From NCBI GenBank assembly GCA_031386065.1, contig JANNBZ010000108.1, positions 1 through 13,102 of the forward strand: a stretch of DNA of 13,102 nt. The letters run 5' to 3'. Source of the stretch: JANYJJ01 sp031386065 (lineage in GTDB: Bacteria > Pseudomonadota > Gammaproteobacteria > Burkholderiales > Burkholderiaceae_C). Of this stretch, positions 1-6,528 are shown one piece after another (position 1 is the first letter of the stretch; each line of letters begins with the position of its first letter). The notes under the pieces were generated by a model, which was not told the DNA's origin, did no database searches, and saw nothing but the letters and a program-made list of their open reading frames with translations. The translations under genes and the position numbers were made by a program.

Positions 1-125
1 AGCAGATGCGCCGCGAGCCCGGCTTGTCGAGCATGCAGGTGCTGCGGCGCGGCAACCGCTTGTCGATCACGCCCGTCACGGCCGACGAATGGCTGGAAGT
101 GATGCGACTGCTGGACCGTCCATGA
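1..125 (+). CDS. EVE-domain protein, C-terminal fragment (5' truncated by window edge)
   Basis: Reading from base 3 there are 40 codons up to TGA at 123-125. The fragment contains MQVLRRGNRLSITPV followed by a Trp-containing tail (DEWLEV). This matches, from memory, the C-terminus of bacterial EVE-domain proteins (thymocyte nuclear protein 1 family), a PUA-like fold thought to bind modified bases. The start and most of the domain lie outside the window. Its stop overlaps the ATG of the next gene (ATGA at 122-125), so the two genes are probably co-transcribed and translationally coupled. The family is recognised from a short but characteristic segment; the cellular function is not established. 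Confidence 0.75.
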   Translation, partial: QMRREPGLSSMQVLRRGNRLSITPVTADEWLEVMRLLDRP

Positions 126-940
126 CGTTCGGACTCGGCTGGCAACTGGTGCTCGAACTGCTGCTGCTGGGCTGCGTGATCGGCTTTCTGGCGGGCCTGC
201 TGGGCATCGGCGGCGGCATGCTGATGGTGCCGTTCCTGACCCTGTTGCTGACGCACAAGGGCTTCCCCGCCGAGCTGGTGATCAAGATGGCGGTGGCCAC
301 GTCACTGGCCACCATCGCGTTCACCTCGATCGCATCGGTGCGGGCGCACCACCTGCGCGGCGCCGTGCGGTGGGACGTGGTGAAACTGCTCGCGCCGGGC
401 ATCGTGATCGGCTCGCTGCTCGGTGCGCAAGTGGCCAAGGCGCTGCCGTCGGCGGTGCTGGCGGTGCTGTTCGCGGCCTTCATCGGCTTCTCGGCCACGC
501 AGATGCTGTTGAACCGCAAGCCCAAGCCGACGCGCCAGTTGCCGAAGGCGGCCGGCATGTTCGGCGCGGGCGGCGTGATCGGGCTGCTGTCTTCGCTGGT
601 CGGGGCCGGCGGCGCTTTTGTTTCGGTGCCGTTCATGACCTGGTGCAACCTGCCCATTCACAACGCCGTGGGCACCTCGGCCGCGCTGGGCTTTCCGATT
701 GCACTGGCGGGCACGGTCGGCTACATCATCGCCGGCTGGTCGCTGCACGACCTGCCGCCGGGGGCGATCGGTTTCCTGTACCTGCCCGCGCTGTTGGTCA
801 TCTCGCTGGCCAGCGTGAGCACCGCCCGTTGGGGTGCCGAGGCGGCGCACCGGTTGGATGTGCGGCAACTGAAGCGGGTGTTCGCGGCCTTGCTGTACCT
901 GCTCAGTGGCTACATGCTCTACAAGGCGGCCAGCGCCTGA
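122..940 (+). CDS. TSUP family (TauE/SafE) membrane transporter, putative sulfite/organosulfonate exporter
   Basis: A 272-residue, very hydrophobic protein with about eight predicted membrane segments. It has the internal duplication typical of TauE/SafE proteins: a Gly-rich motif near residues 21-37 (GFLAGLLGIGGG...VP) and a diverged second copy near 154-170 (GLLSSLVGAGG...VP). Known relatives move sulfite, sulfoacetate or other sulfur-containing anions across the inner membrane, but most members have no assigned substrate and nothing here identifies one. The reading frame stays open upstream to an ATG at 89. I chose the ATG at 122 because it overlaps the upstream stop (ATGA) and starts directly at the first membrane region. 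No clear Shine-Dalgarno is seen, consistent with translational coupling. The length is normal for the family. Confidence 0.9.
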   Translation: MTFGLGWQLVLELLLLGCVIGFLAGLLGIGGGMLMVPFLTLLLTHKGFPAELVIKMAVATSLATIAFTSIASVRAHHLRGAVRWDVVKLLAPGIVIGSLLGAQVAKALPSAVLAVLFAAFIGFSATQMLLNRKPKPTRQLPKAAGMFGAGGVIGLLSSLVGAGGAFVSVPFMTWCNLPIHNAVGTSAALGFPIALAGTVGYIIAGWSLHDLPPGAIGFLYLPALLVISLASVSTARWGAEAAHRLDVRQLKRVFAALLYLLSGYMLYKAASA

Positions 941-944
941 AGTG

Positions 945-970
945 GCCGCGCAGAAATCTTTCTACGCGGC
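945..970. terminator. Bidirectional hairpin between convergent genes
   Basis: The two 12-base arms GCCGCGCAGAAA (945-956) and TTTCTACGCGGC (959-970) pair with a single mismatch (C-A read as +, G-U wobble read as -) around a 2-nt centre. The hairpin starts 5 bases after the stop of the + strand transporter gene. It contains the TAG stop (962-964) of the - strand PAS-GGDEF gene. No long U tract follows on either strand, so the terminator role is inferred from position and stem strength. Confidence 0.7.
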
Positions 971-2002
971 TTCGAACTTGATGCTGGCCAGCGTCACATG
1001 GTTGCCGCCGCGCGCCTGCGCCTCGCCCAGCGCCAGATCGGCCGCGCTCATCAGCTCTTCCTGCGTGTGCGCGGTGTGCGGGAAGCTGGCCACACCCATC
1101 GACACGGTGAAGCCCAGGTCGTGCCCTTCGAGCACCACGATCTGCGTGGCGCACTGACGGCGCAGGCCTTCCATCCGCGAATGCGCGGTGGCCAGGCCGA
1201 CACCCGACAGCAGCACCGCGAAGCGGTCTTCGTCGAGCCGGCACGACGCGTCCATCGCGCGGGTGTTGCTGCGCAGCAACCGGCCCAGGGCTTCCAGCAC
1301 CCGCGTGCGCGCATCAGAGCCGAAGGCCTTGGTGGCGTCGCTCAGCGGGTCGAGCGCGATCGACACCAGCGCGAACTCTCGGTGCTCGCGTGACGACAGG
1401 TCGACCTCGCGGCGCAACTGGTCGTCGAAGTGACCGCGCTGGTACAGGCCGGTGGCGCTGTCGCGCAGGTTCTGGTCTTGCAGCTCGCGGCGCAGCGCCT
1501 CGCTGGCCTGCTGTTGTTGTTCGAGTTGCTGCAGCGCCTTGGCGAGTTGCGCGTCGCGCTGCTTCTCGGCGGTGACATCGGTCCACACGCAAAACAAAAA
1601 GCGCGACGTGCCTTGCCGCGCGGGCAGCGCCATGCGCGCCACGCTGAATTCCCGGCGTTGCCCGTCAATGTCGACACGGTGATCGCTGAGATAGGGCGCT
1701 TGCTGCGCGCCGGCCGCCATTTCGGCGGCGCGCCAACCGGCGGATTGGCCGGGTTCGAGCAGCTCGGCATCGGTGAGGCCGACGATCTCGGCCGGCGTGC
1801 GCCGAAACAGCGCGGCCATGCGCAGGTTCACGTTCACATAGCGGCCGGTGGCCATTTCCTTGATGGCCAGCAACGCGTCCAGCCGCGTCACCATGCCGAA
1901 CAGCATCGCCCCGAGCGCCCCCTCGTCCAGATCCAGCGCCGCGCCCAGCTCACGCGCGCGCACCGCCAGATCGGGAAGAGTTGTCTGCATCAGCTCGGCC
2001 AT
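962..2002 (-). CDS. PAS-GGDEF protein with degenerate active site, probable c-di-GMP-binding regulator
   Basis: A 346-residue cytoplasmic protein. Residues about 40-150 look like a PAS sensor domain ending in VWTDVTAEKQRD. A Gln-rich coiled coil follows (about 150-178), then a GGDEF-family domain (180-346) opening with DSATGLYQRGHFDD. The catalytic GGDEF loop is replaced by DEDRF (257-261), which removes the glycines needed for GTP binding, so diguanylate cyclase activity is unlikely. The RxxD inhibitory-site motif (Arg248-Asp251), which binds c-di-GMP in the family, keeps its normal spacing to the signature. I chose the ATG at 2002 because AAGGAA lies 8 nt upstream. The frame extends to an ATG at 2044, which has no good ribosome site. 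The gene lies 144 bp downstream of the TonB receptor on the same strand, probably with its own promoter region. A receptor or scaffold role is inferred. Confidence 0.85.
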   Translation of the reverse strand: MAELMQTTLPDLAVRARELGAALDLDEGALGAMLFGMVTRLDALLAIKEMATGRYVNVNLRMAALFRRTPAEIVGLTDAELLEPGQSAGWRAAEMAAGAQQAPYLSDHRVDIDGQRREFSVARMALPARQGTSRFLFCVWTDVTAEKQRDAQLAKALQQLEQQQQASEALRRELQDQNLRDSATGLYQRGHFDDQLRREVDLSSREHREFALVSIALDPLSDATKAFGSDARTRVLEALGRLLRSNTRAMDASCRLDEDRFAVLLSGVGLATAHSRMEGLRRQCATQIVVLEGHDLGFTVSMGVASFPHTAHTQEELMSAADLALGEAQARGGNHVTLASIKFEAA

Positions 2003-2051
2003 CGAAACGCTTCCTTCGCAGCTTGGGGCGAGCCCCAACACCATGTGATCC

Positions 2052-2065
2052 GAACAATATTGTTC
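2052..2065. promoter_or_regulatory. 14-bp perfect palindrome upstream of the PAS-GGDEF gene
   Basis: GAACAATATTGTTC is its own reverse complement. It lies 49 bases upstream of the preferred start codon (2002) in an otherwise GC-rich gap. A weak sigma-70-like pair on the - strand (TTGCAA, 17-bp spacer, CAATAT) overlaps it. This fits a dimeric repressor site over the -10 region. I do not recognise the cognate regulator. Confidence 0.4.
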
Positions 2066-2111
2066 CCAGGGCCGGGCCTTTGCAAGCCAACGGCACGCTG
2101 CGTCATCGCCA

Positions 2112-2141
2112 GCCCCCTAACTTGATGATAACGGCCCCCTA
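2112..2141. repeat. Pair of 8-bp direct repeats, 22 bp apart
   Basis: GCCCCCTA occurs at 2112-2119 and again at 2134-2141, in the short gap between the TonB receptor stop and the PAS-GGDEF gene. The 22-bp phasing is about two helical turns, which could suit a tandem-binding regulator. With only two short copies, chance is possible. Confidence 0.3.
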
Positions 2142-2146
2142 GAACA

Positions 2147-4246
2147 TCAGAAGCTGTGCGTCAGCGACATGCGAAGCGACCGCGATTCGACCGGATGGGA
2201 ATGAACGTCGTCAACGCCGGCTGCGGGCTCGCCAGGCAGGCGCGAGGTGTAGAAGTAGTCGATGGCCGAGGCCTTGCGGTTGGTCAGGTTGAAGACCTCC
2301 AGCTCGATGTGTATGCGCGTACCGAGCTTGTAGCCAATGCGTCCGTTCAGGGTGGAGGTGCTGGCCGAACGCACGCTGTTGTCTTCAACCAGTGGACGCG
2401 GCCCGAAGTAGCGCAGCTGGAGTGCGCCGAACCACGGCCCCAGGTTGTCGACCGCCACCGCCACCGAGGCGACACCCTCCACCGCACCCGGAACGCGCTG
2501 GCCGGCGGGATCGACATTGCGGAAGCGGGCGCGCGCGAAGGCGATGTCGGCATCCACCGTCAACCAGTCGGACAGCCGGTAGTAGTTCGCCAGCTCGAAG
2601 CCGGTGCGCCGGCTCGGGCGGCCGGCTTCGGTGGTGCCGGCGTCGCCGACGAACAGCAGTTCGGAATCGAAGTCGAGCCGGTACACCGACAGCGAGGTTT
2701 GCAGCCCCGGCAGCCAGCCACTGCGCAGGCCCAGCTCGAACCCGCGCGAGCGCACCAGCGGCGTCACCTTGTCGACCGCGCTGCCGCTCTTCGGGTCGAC
2801 CGTGATGGTGGTGCCGCGGGCGTTGCTGTGAAAACCGCCACCGCCGTTGACGTAGAACTCTGTCTTCGCCCACGGGCCGAAGATCAGCCCCAGCTTCGGG
2901 TTCGCGATGGTGGCCGTGACGCTGCCCGCGTTGGCGGCGTTGTCGCCATTGACGCGAAAGCGATAGGTGTCCGCGCGCACGCCGGCCACGCTGCGAAACC
3001 ACGGCGTCCAGCGGGTCGCGTTTTCGGCGTACAGCCCAAGGCTGGTTTCGACGATGTGGTCGCTGCGGGTGACGGACAGGGTTTGCCGAGCCCGCGTGCT
3101 CTGCAGGCTGTTGAAGATGTTGTCGGTCTGGAACTGCAGGCCCAGCGTGTTCTCCGACTCCATTCCGATGCCGCTCATCTGCCGGGTGTGGCTGGCGTTG
3201 ACGCCCGCAGTGCGGCGGCGGTCGGGCTGCGCAAACTGGTCACCGTTGACGGGATCGTCAAGGTTGTAGGTGAAGTTGGAATACAGCTTCAGCTTCCAGT
3301 CGATCAGGTAAGCGTTGACCTGCGTGCTCGATGTCTGGGTGCTGCGCCGCCATGCGCCCGACACGCTGTAGCGGTGCGACTCGCCGCCGTCGGTGCCGTC
3401 GATGGCATCGAAGCGGCCCAGCGTGCCGGCGTCCACCGCGCGCTTGGGAATCTGGTCGGTGGAATTCCAGCGCGCCTGGTACGCCATGCCCGACAGGTTG
3501 AAACCGTTGGCTGCGTCGCCTTCGCTGTAGCGCAGCACGCCGTTGAACTTGAGGTAGTCGTCGGGGTGAACGAAGGGGCCGTCGTTGTGCATGCCCTCGA
3601 CGGCATACAGCAGCTTGCCGTTGCGTGAGCCAACCGACAGGCTCGGCGAGTCGGCCAGCAGCACACGGCGAAAACCGTTCTGACCCAGGCCCACACTGGC
3701 GATGCCATTCGGCAAGCTGTCGGCGTATTGAATGCTGACCGCGCCGGCGGATGAAAAGTCACCCTCGCTGGCGTAGTACGGACCCTTGCGGTATTCCATG
3801 CGGTTGGCCAGTTCGGGGATCAGAAAGTTCAGGTCGGTCCAGCCTTGTCCGTGAGCGTGTGAACGCTGGTTGACCAGCATGCCGTCGACCGTGGTGCGCA
3901 GGTCGGTGCCGTGGTCGAGGTTGAAGCCGCGCAGGTAGAACTGATTCGCCTTGCCCTCGCCGCTGTGCTGGCTGACGATCAGGCCCGGCGTGGCTTCCAG
4001 CAGTTCGCCCGGCCGGTACACCGTGCGCGCTTCAAGCTGCTTTTGCGTCACCGTGCCAGTGTTGGCCGAATCGGCCACACCGACCAGGCCGCTGCTGGTG
4101 CCGGTGACGACGACGCGCTCCAGCGTCTGCTCACCACCGGCCCAGGCAGTGGGTGACAACGCGGCACCGATGGCCGCAGCAACAGCGCGAACACGATGCT
4201 GCGAAAGACGCCCACGCGGGGACGACAGATCAAATTTGAACTTCAT
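2147..4246 (-). CDS. TonB-dependent outer-membrane receptor, substrate unknown
   Basis: A 699-residue precursor. The N-terminus carries a long signal peptide ending at AWA (about residue 36). A TonB-box-like stretch follows (QTLERVVVTG, about 40-49). The plug domain covers about 55-178 and includes RPGELLEATPGLIV, YLRGFNLDHGTD, and YRKGPYYASEGDFSSAG. The rest is a large beta-barrel ending in the terminal Phe (SLTHSF) typical of barrel assembly signals. Such receptors import scarce ligands (siderophores, vitamins, metals, glycans) using TonB energy. No substrate can be read from this sequence. The plug contains a His motif (RSHAHGQG, 128-135). The gene sits 167 bp downstream of a His-containing exported protein on the same strand, so metal-related uptake is possible but speculative. 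No strong Shine-Dalgarno precedes the ATG, and I saw no clear cobalamin riboswitch or Fur box upstream. Confidence 0.9.
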   Translation of the reverse strand: MKFKFDLSSPRGRLSQHRVRAVAAAIGAALSPTAWAGGEQTLERVVVTGTSSGLVGVADSANTGTVTQKQLEARTVYRPGELLEATPGLIVSQHSGEGKANQFYLRGFNLDHGTDLRTTVDGMLVNQRSHAHGQGWTDLNFLIPELANRMEYRKGPYYASEGDFSSAGAVSIQYADSLPNGIASVGLGQNGFRRVLLADSPSLSVGSRNGKLLYAVEGMHNDGPFVHPDDYLKFNGVLRYSEGDAANGFNLSGMAYQARWNSTDQIPKRAVDAGTLGRFDAIDGTDGGESHRYSVSGAWRRSTQTSSTQVNAYLIDWKLKLYSNFTYNLDDPVNGDQFAQPDRRRTAGVNASHTRQMSGIGMESENTLGLQFQTDNIFNSLQSTRARQTLSVTRSDHIVETSLGLYAENATRWTPWFRSVAGVRADTYRFRVNGDNAANAGSVTATIANPKLGLIFGPWAKTEFYVNGGGGFHSNARGTTITVDPKSGSAVDKVTPLVRSRGFELGLRSGWLPGLQTSLSVYRLDFDSELLFVGDAGTTEAGRPSRRTGFELANYYRLSDWLTVDADIAFARARFRNVDPAGQRVPGAVEGVASVAVAVDNLGPWFGALQLRYFGPRPLVEDNSVRSASTSTLNGRIGYKLGTRIHIELEVFNLTNRKASAIDYFYTSRLPGEPAAGVDDVHSHPVESRSLRMSLTHSF

Positions 4247-4278
4247 GAATTGGCTCGATCAGCGTCGTGCGCGGCGGC

Positions 4279-4293
4279 GCCCGGCGTTCGGGC
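4279..4293 (-). promoter_or_regulatory. Possible leader hairpin of the TonB receptor mRNA
   Basis: On the - strand, GCCCG-AACGC-CGGGC forms a small stem-loop about 33 nt upstream of the receptor start. It is enclosed by a second pairing, CGTGC with GCACG (4295-4299 and 4266-4270). It could shape translation initiation, but the stems are short and the region is GC-rich, so this is weak evidence. Confidence 0.25.
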
Positions 4294-4384
4294 AGCACGC
4301 ATGAATGGCACGACAGAGGTTGGCGAATGCCGCGTTGCGTCGGTCGCGCCAGGCGCGCCTAAGCCACGGGCAAAGAACCACGCA

Positions 4385-4405
4385 CCGGCCCGCAACACGG
4401 GCCGG
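4385..4405 (-). terminator. Hairpin after the His-containing hypothetical gene
   Basis: Perfect 8-bp arms CCGGCCCG and CGGGCCGG flank a 5-nt loop. On the - strand the hairpin starts 8 nt after the stop codon of the small upstream gene and is followed by a short T-containing stretch (GGTTCTTTG). It may act as a terminator or as a partial attenuator between this gene and the TonB receptor gene. Confidence 0.5.
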
Positions 4406-4413
4406 CGTTCGCC

Positions 4414-4905
4414 TCAGGTTCTGGGCGGCCGCTCGGCACGCCGCGAATCGCAGCTGTTCAACGGCGAGGCATCGGCCACCGACCACGCGCCAGCCAGCGC
4501 GTCGACCGGCCAGGGCGCCATGCGGGCCAGCCATGCCAGCACCAGCACCACCGCGCCATCGGAGGCCGAGCCGCCGCTGCCTGCGTTGGCATCGCCGGTT
4601 GCAGCGTCCAACGCCACCACGCTGTCGTCGGCCGCGCCGTGGTGGTGGCGCGCCAGCCAGGAGTGAACGTGCGGCGTCGTCGGTGCAGTCGCGACCTCAA
4701 CGTTGCGGCGAAAGTCAACCAGCACCGGCATCCCCGATGTGGCCGGCGCGCCGGCTGCCGTCGCCGCGTGAAAGTGGCGCGCCCCCAGCATCGCGGCGAG
4801 CGTCGACGACGCGCTGCAAATCGGAAGCACGAACACCAAACACCAGACCACCCAGCGTCGAAAAGGAGTCACCGTCGCACCGCTCCATGCATTGCCGTGG
4901 GCCAT
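4414..4905 (-). CDS. Small exported protein with His motifs, function unknown
   Basis: A 163-residue protein from the ATG at 4905. The N-terminus holds a hydrophobic signal or anchor (RRWVVWCLVFVLP, about 17-29, running into a small-residue stretch). The middle has clustered histidines: RHFH near 43-46, HVHSW near 79-83 and ARHHHGAADDSVVALD near 85-100. A second hydrophobic stretch (about 118-135) and a Cys/Arg-rich tail follow. I recall similar RHHH-DDSVV proteins beside TonB receptors in Burkholderiales but know no function. The His clusters and the downstream TonB receptor suggest metal handling in the periplasm; this is inference. The start is uncertain: GTG at 4908 and GTG at 4872 (with GGAG 10 nt upstream) are alternatives, and the latter gives a more usual signal-peptide N-terminus. 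Confidence 0.65.
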   Translation of the reverse strand: MAHGNAWSGATVTPFRRWVVWCLVFVLPICSASSTLAAMLGARHFHAATAAGAPATSGMPVLVDFRRNVEVATAPTTPHVHSWLARHHHGAADDSVVALDAATGDANAGSGGSASDGAVVLVLAWLARMAPWPVDALAGAWSVADASPLNSCDSRRAERPPRT

Positions 4906-4998
4906 CACGCCAAAAGGTACCAGGCCCGGTCACTGCCGTACGCACGACAAAGCGCGATGGATGCAACGCGTGGCCGAGCGATCAAGCGCTGCGCCAGT

Positions 4999-5433
4999 TC
5001 ACGCGGGCGGCGGCAGCAGCCGCGCACGGTCGAGGCGGTCTTCGAGCTGACCCACGTGCGCGGCGACGGCGTTGCCGCTCTGGTCCAGCGCCACGCGGGT
5101 TTCGTCTTGCAAGCGGTCGATGCGCGCCAGCAGCACGCTGCGCAGTTCGGTGAAGCGCGAGGCCTCGGCCTTGTCGGCCAGGTCGCGCTGCGCCTGCAGT
5201 TCCTTGGTCTGGCGCCGCGCGTCCATCAACGAGCCGGCTTGCAGCGAGACGACCCACCCCGTGAACAGCACGCACAGGAAGGCCACCAGCCCCAGCATGA
5301 TCAAACCCAGCGGTGCCTGCACCGTGGTGACACCCAGCGACAGCGGCGTCGGCGCCGCGAAGGCGCTCCAGTTGAGCAGCGCGAACAAGGCGATCACCGC
5401 CAGTAGCAAAAGAAACGTGAATGCACGAACCAT
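4999..5433 (-). CDS. LapA-domain (DUF1049) inner-membrane protein
   Basis: A 144-residue protein. It has two membrane segments (about 5-26 and 41-63) joined by a short loop, then a charged alpha-helical, probably coiled-coil region (about 70-135) ending in a Pro-rich tail. The double-membrane-hairpin-plus-coil layout and NWS...PLSLGV...PLGLIMLGLVAF text match LapA-domain proteins. E. coli LapA works with LapB in controlling LpxC and lipopolysaccharide assembly, but this copy is not next to a lapB-like gene here, so that role should not be assumed. The ATG at 5433 is supported by GGAG 7 nt upstream. The gene lies between an outer-membrane protein gene and the His-containing protein gene, all on the - strand, so an envelope-related cluster is plausible. 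Confidence 0.8.
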   Translation of the reverse strand: MVRAFTFLLLLAVIALFALLNWSAFAAPTPLSLGVTTVQAPLGLIMLGLVAFLCVLFTGWVVSLQAGSLMDARRQTKELQAQRDLADKAEASRFTELRSVLLARIDRLQDETRVALDQSGNAVAAHVGQLEDRLDRARLLPPPA

Positions 5434-5570
5434 GGTGTCGCTCCTGACCCGACCACCGGGCCCCACGCAAGGGTAGTGGCTGCCGAAGGGCTGACCATCG
5501 GGCACGCACCCGAATCGTGTCGGAGTTGGCCGGCGTGCACTGTCAGACAACACCCCGCAGCGGGCGTGAA

Positions 5571-6296
5571 TCAGAACAGGTACTGGATGCGCAGCGAGAA
5601 CATCGAACCGTTGCGGCCGTAGGTCGAGCCGACCAGCAGCGCAGCGTCGGCCTGGACAGCCTGCGCGCCGGCCAGCGGCCACACACCCGACATCACCGGC
5701 CCGGCCCGGTGCGATTGCTGCGCACGCGGCAGCCAGTGGTTCCAGGTGCCCAGTTCGCCGAAGCCCTGCAGACCGAGTTTCAGGTTGCTCCGCGTGCGGT
5801 ACTTCGCCTGCCACTGGTACTTCAATTGCGTGGCGCTTGGGGACGCGGAATGAAACCCACGCTCGAAAAAGACGTTGGCGTTGAGCTGGGTGTGTCCGAT
5901 CTCGGTCTGCACCGCAGGGCCGAACTCCAGCACATTGCCGTGGTCGCGCTCGCGATTGACGAGTTGTGTGTGCAGCGCCACGTCCACCGGATACTGGCCC
6001 TGCGTCAGCAAAAAATCGTTCTGCCAGTTCAGGCTGCTGAGCCTGGACGATGAAATCGACGGGCCGACGTAGCTGGCCAGCAGCTCGGTGTACCAGCGCT
6101 TCGACACACCGTAGCCGACACCGATCTCCGGCCACACCACCTCGGCCGCACCGTTGCGCTTGACGGTCCAGTAGCGGAAGTCGACCGATGCGACGCCTTC
6201 GTTCTCGTAGACGCTGACGAGGTAGTAGCCCGGGTCGGCTTTTGCGGCTGCGCCGCACAGCAACAGACTGGCTGCCAAAAAACGCAGGTCGATCAT
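5571..6296 (-). CDS. Putative outer-membrane beta-barrel protein of unknown function
   Basis: A 241-residue precursor with an N-terminal signal peptide (cleavage likely after AKA, about residue 20). The mature part begins DPGYYLVSVYENEG and contains alternating hydrophobic/aromatic strands such as ASVDFRYWTVK and PEIGVGYGVSKRWYTELLASYVGPS. It ends in a terminal Phe (RIQYLF), as outer-membrane barrels do. I recall similar uncharacterised proteins in Burkholderiales with conserved LNWQNDFLLTQGQYP and NANVFFERG-like motifs. A single Cys in the signal region does not form a good lipobox. The ATG at 6296 has GAGG 6 nt upstream. It is read away from the nitrate transporter gene, with a 232-bp divergent region between the two likely start codons. 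Confidence 0.7.
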   Translation of the reverse strand: MIDLRFLAASLLLCGAAAKADPGYYLVSVYENEGVASVDFRYWTVKRNGAAEVVWPEIGVGYGVSKRWYTELLASYVGPSISSSRLSSLNWQNDFLLTQGQYPVDVALHTQLVNRERDHGNVLEFGPAVQTEIGHTQLNANVFFERGFHSASPSATQLKYQWQAKYRTRSNLKLGLQGFGELGTWNHWLPRAQQSHRAGPVMSGVWPLAGAQAVQADAALLVGSTYGRNGSMFSLRIQYLF

Positions 6297-6323
6297 TGGG
6301 GGCCTCGCTATCCGATGGCGGGC

Positions 6324-6339
6324 GCGTCAAACCTGACGC
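6324..6339. promoter_or_regulatory. Inverted repeat upstream of the outer-membrane protein gene
   Basis: GCGTCA-AACC-TGACGC is a perfect 6-bp dyad with a 4-nt centre, extended by a GGGC/CCC pairing with one bulge. It begins 27 bases upstream of the - strand start codon at 6296, so it could be an operator for that gene or an mRNA leader hairpin. Confidence 0.35.
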
Positions 6340-6421
6340 CCGAGTTGCGATGCACGTACCGACATTCGCGCAGGCCAGAACTATCGGCCGGCGTGGCACG
6401 AACTGAAGCGCCGCCGCACGA

Positions 6422-6442
6422 TGGTGCGCAGCGAGCGCACCA
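6422..6442. promoter_or_regulatory. 8-bp-arm dyad immediately upstream of the narK sigma-54 promoter
   Basis: TGGTGCGC (6422-6429) and GCGCACCA (6435-6442) are perfect inverted arms around AGCGA. The dyad ends 5 bases before the -24 element. The GGTGC half-sites resemble NtrC half-sites but point the opposite way from the standard NtrC dyad (GCACC...GGTGC), so another regulator is possible. Confidence 0.45.
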
Positions 6443-6447
6443 AGCAC

Positions 6448-6463
6448 TGGCACGAGAATCGCA
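6448..6463 (+). promoter_or_regulatory. Candidate sigma-54 (RpoN) promoter of the nitrate transporter gene
   Basis: TGGCACGAGAATCGCA matches the -24/-12 consensus TGGCACG-N4-TTGCW at all but one base, with GG and GC at the correct 10-base separation. Transcription would start near 6474, giving a leader of about 55 nt before the GTG at 6529. The upstream ATG at 6421 would then lie outside the transcript. Confidence 0.6.
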
Positions 6464-6528
6464 TCGGTGACGTCCACACACCGGTTCGCGCCCAATTTCA
6501 GGGCGCGACCGACCTGCTGAGGATCACT

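Noticed and set aside
2119..2133. Fur-like half site (TTGATGATAAC) after the TonB receptor stop
   Set aside because: Only a partial match, and it is downstream of the receptor, not upstream, so it could not control it as an operator.
2156..3628. 490-codon + strand frame opposite the TonB receptor
   Set aside because: The translation is low-complexity Ala/Val/Arg/Gln text with no family resemblance, and the opposite strand encodes a clear TonB receptor.
4247..4413. Cobalamin riboswitch or Fur box before the TonB receptor
   Set aside because: I looked for the conserved B12-box bases and for a GATAATGAT-type dyad and found neither; only short GC-rich hairpins are present.
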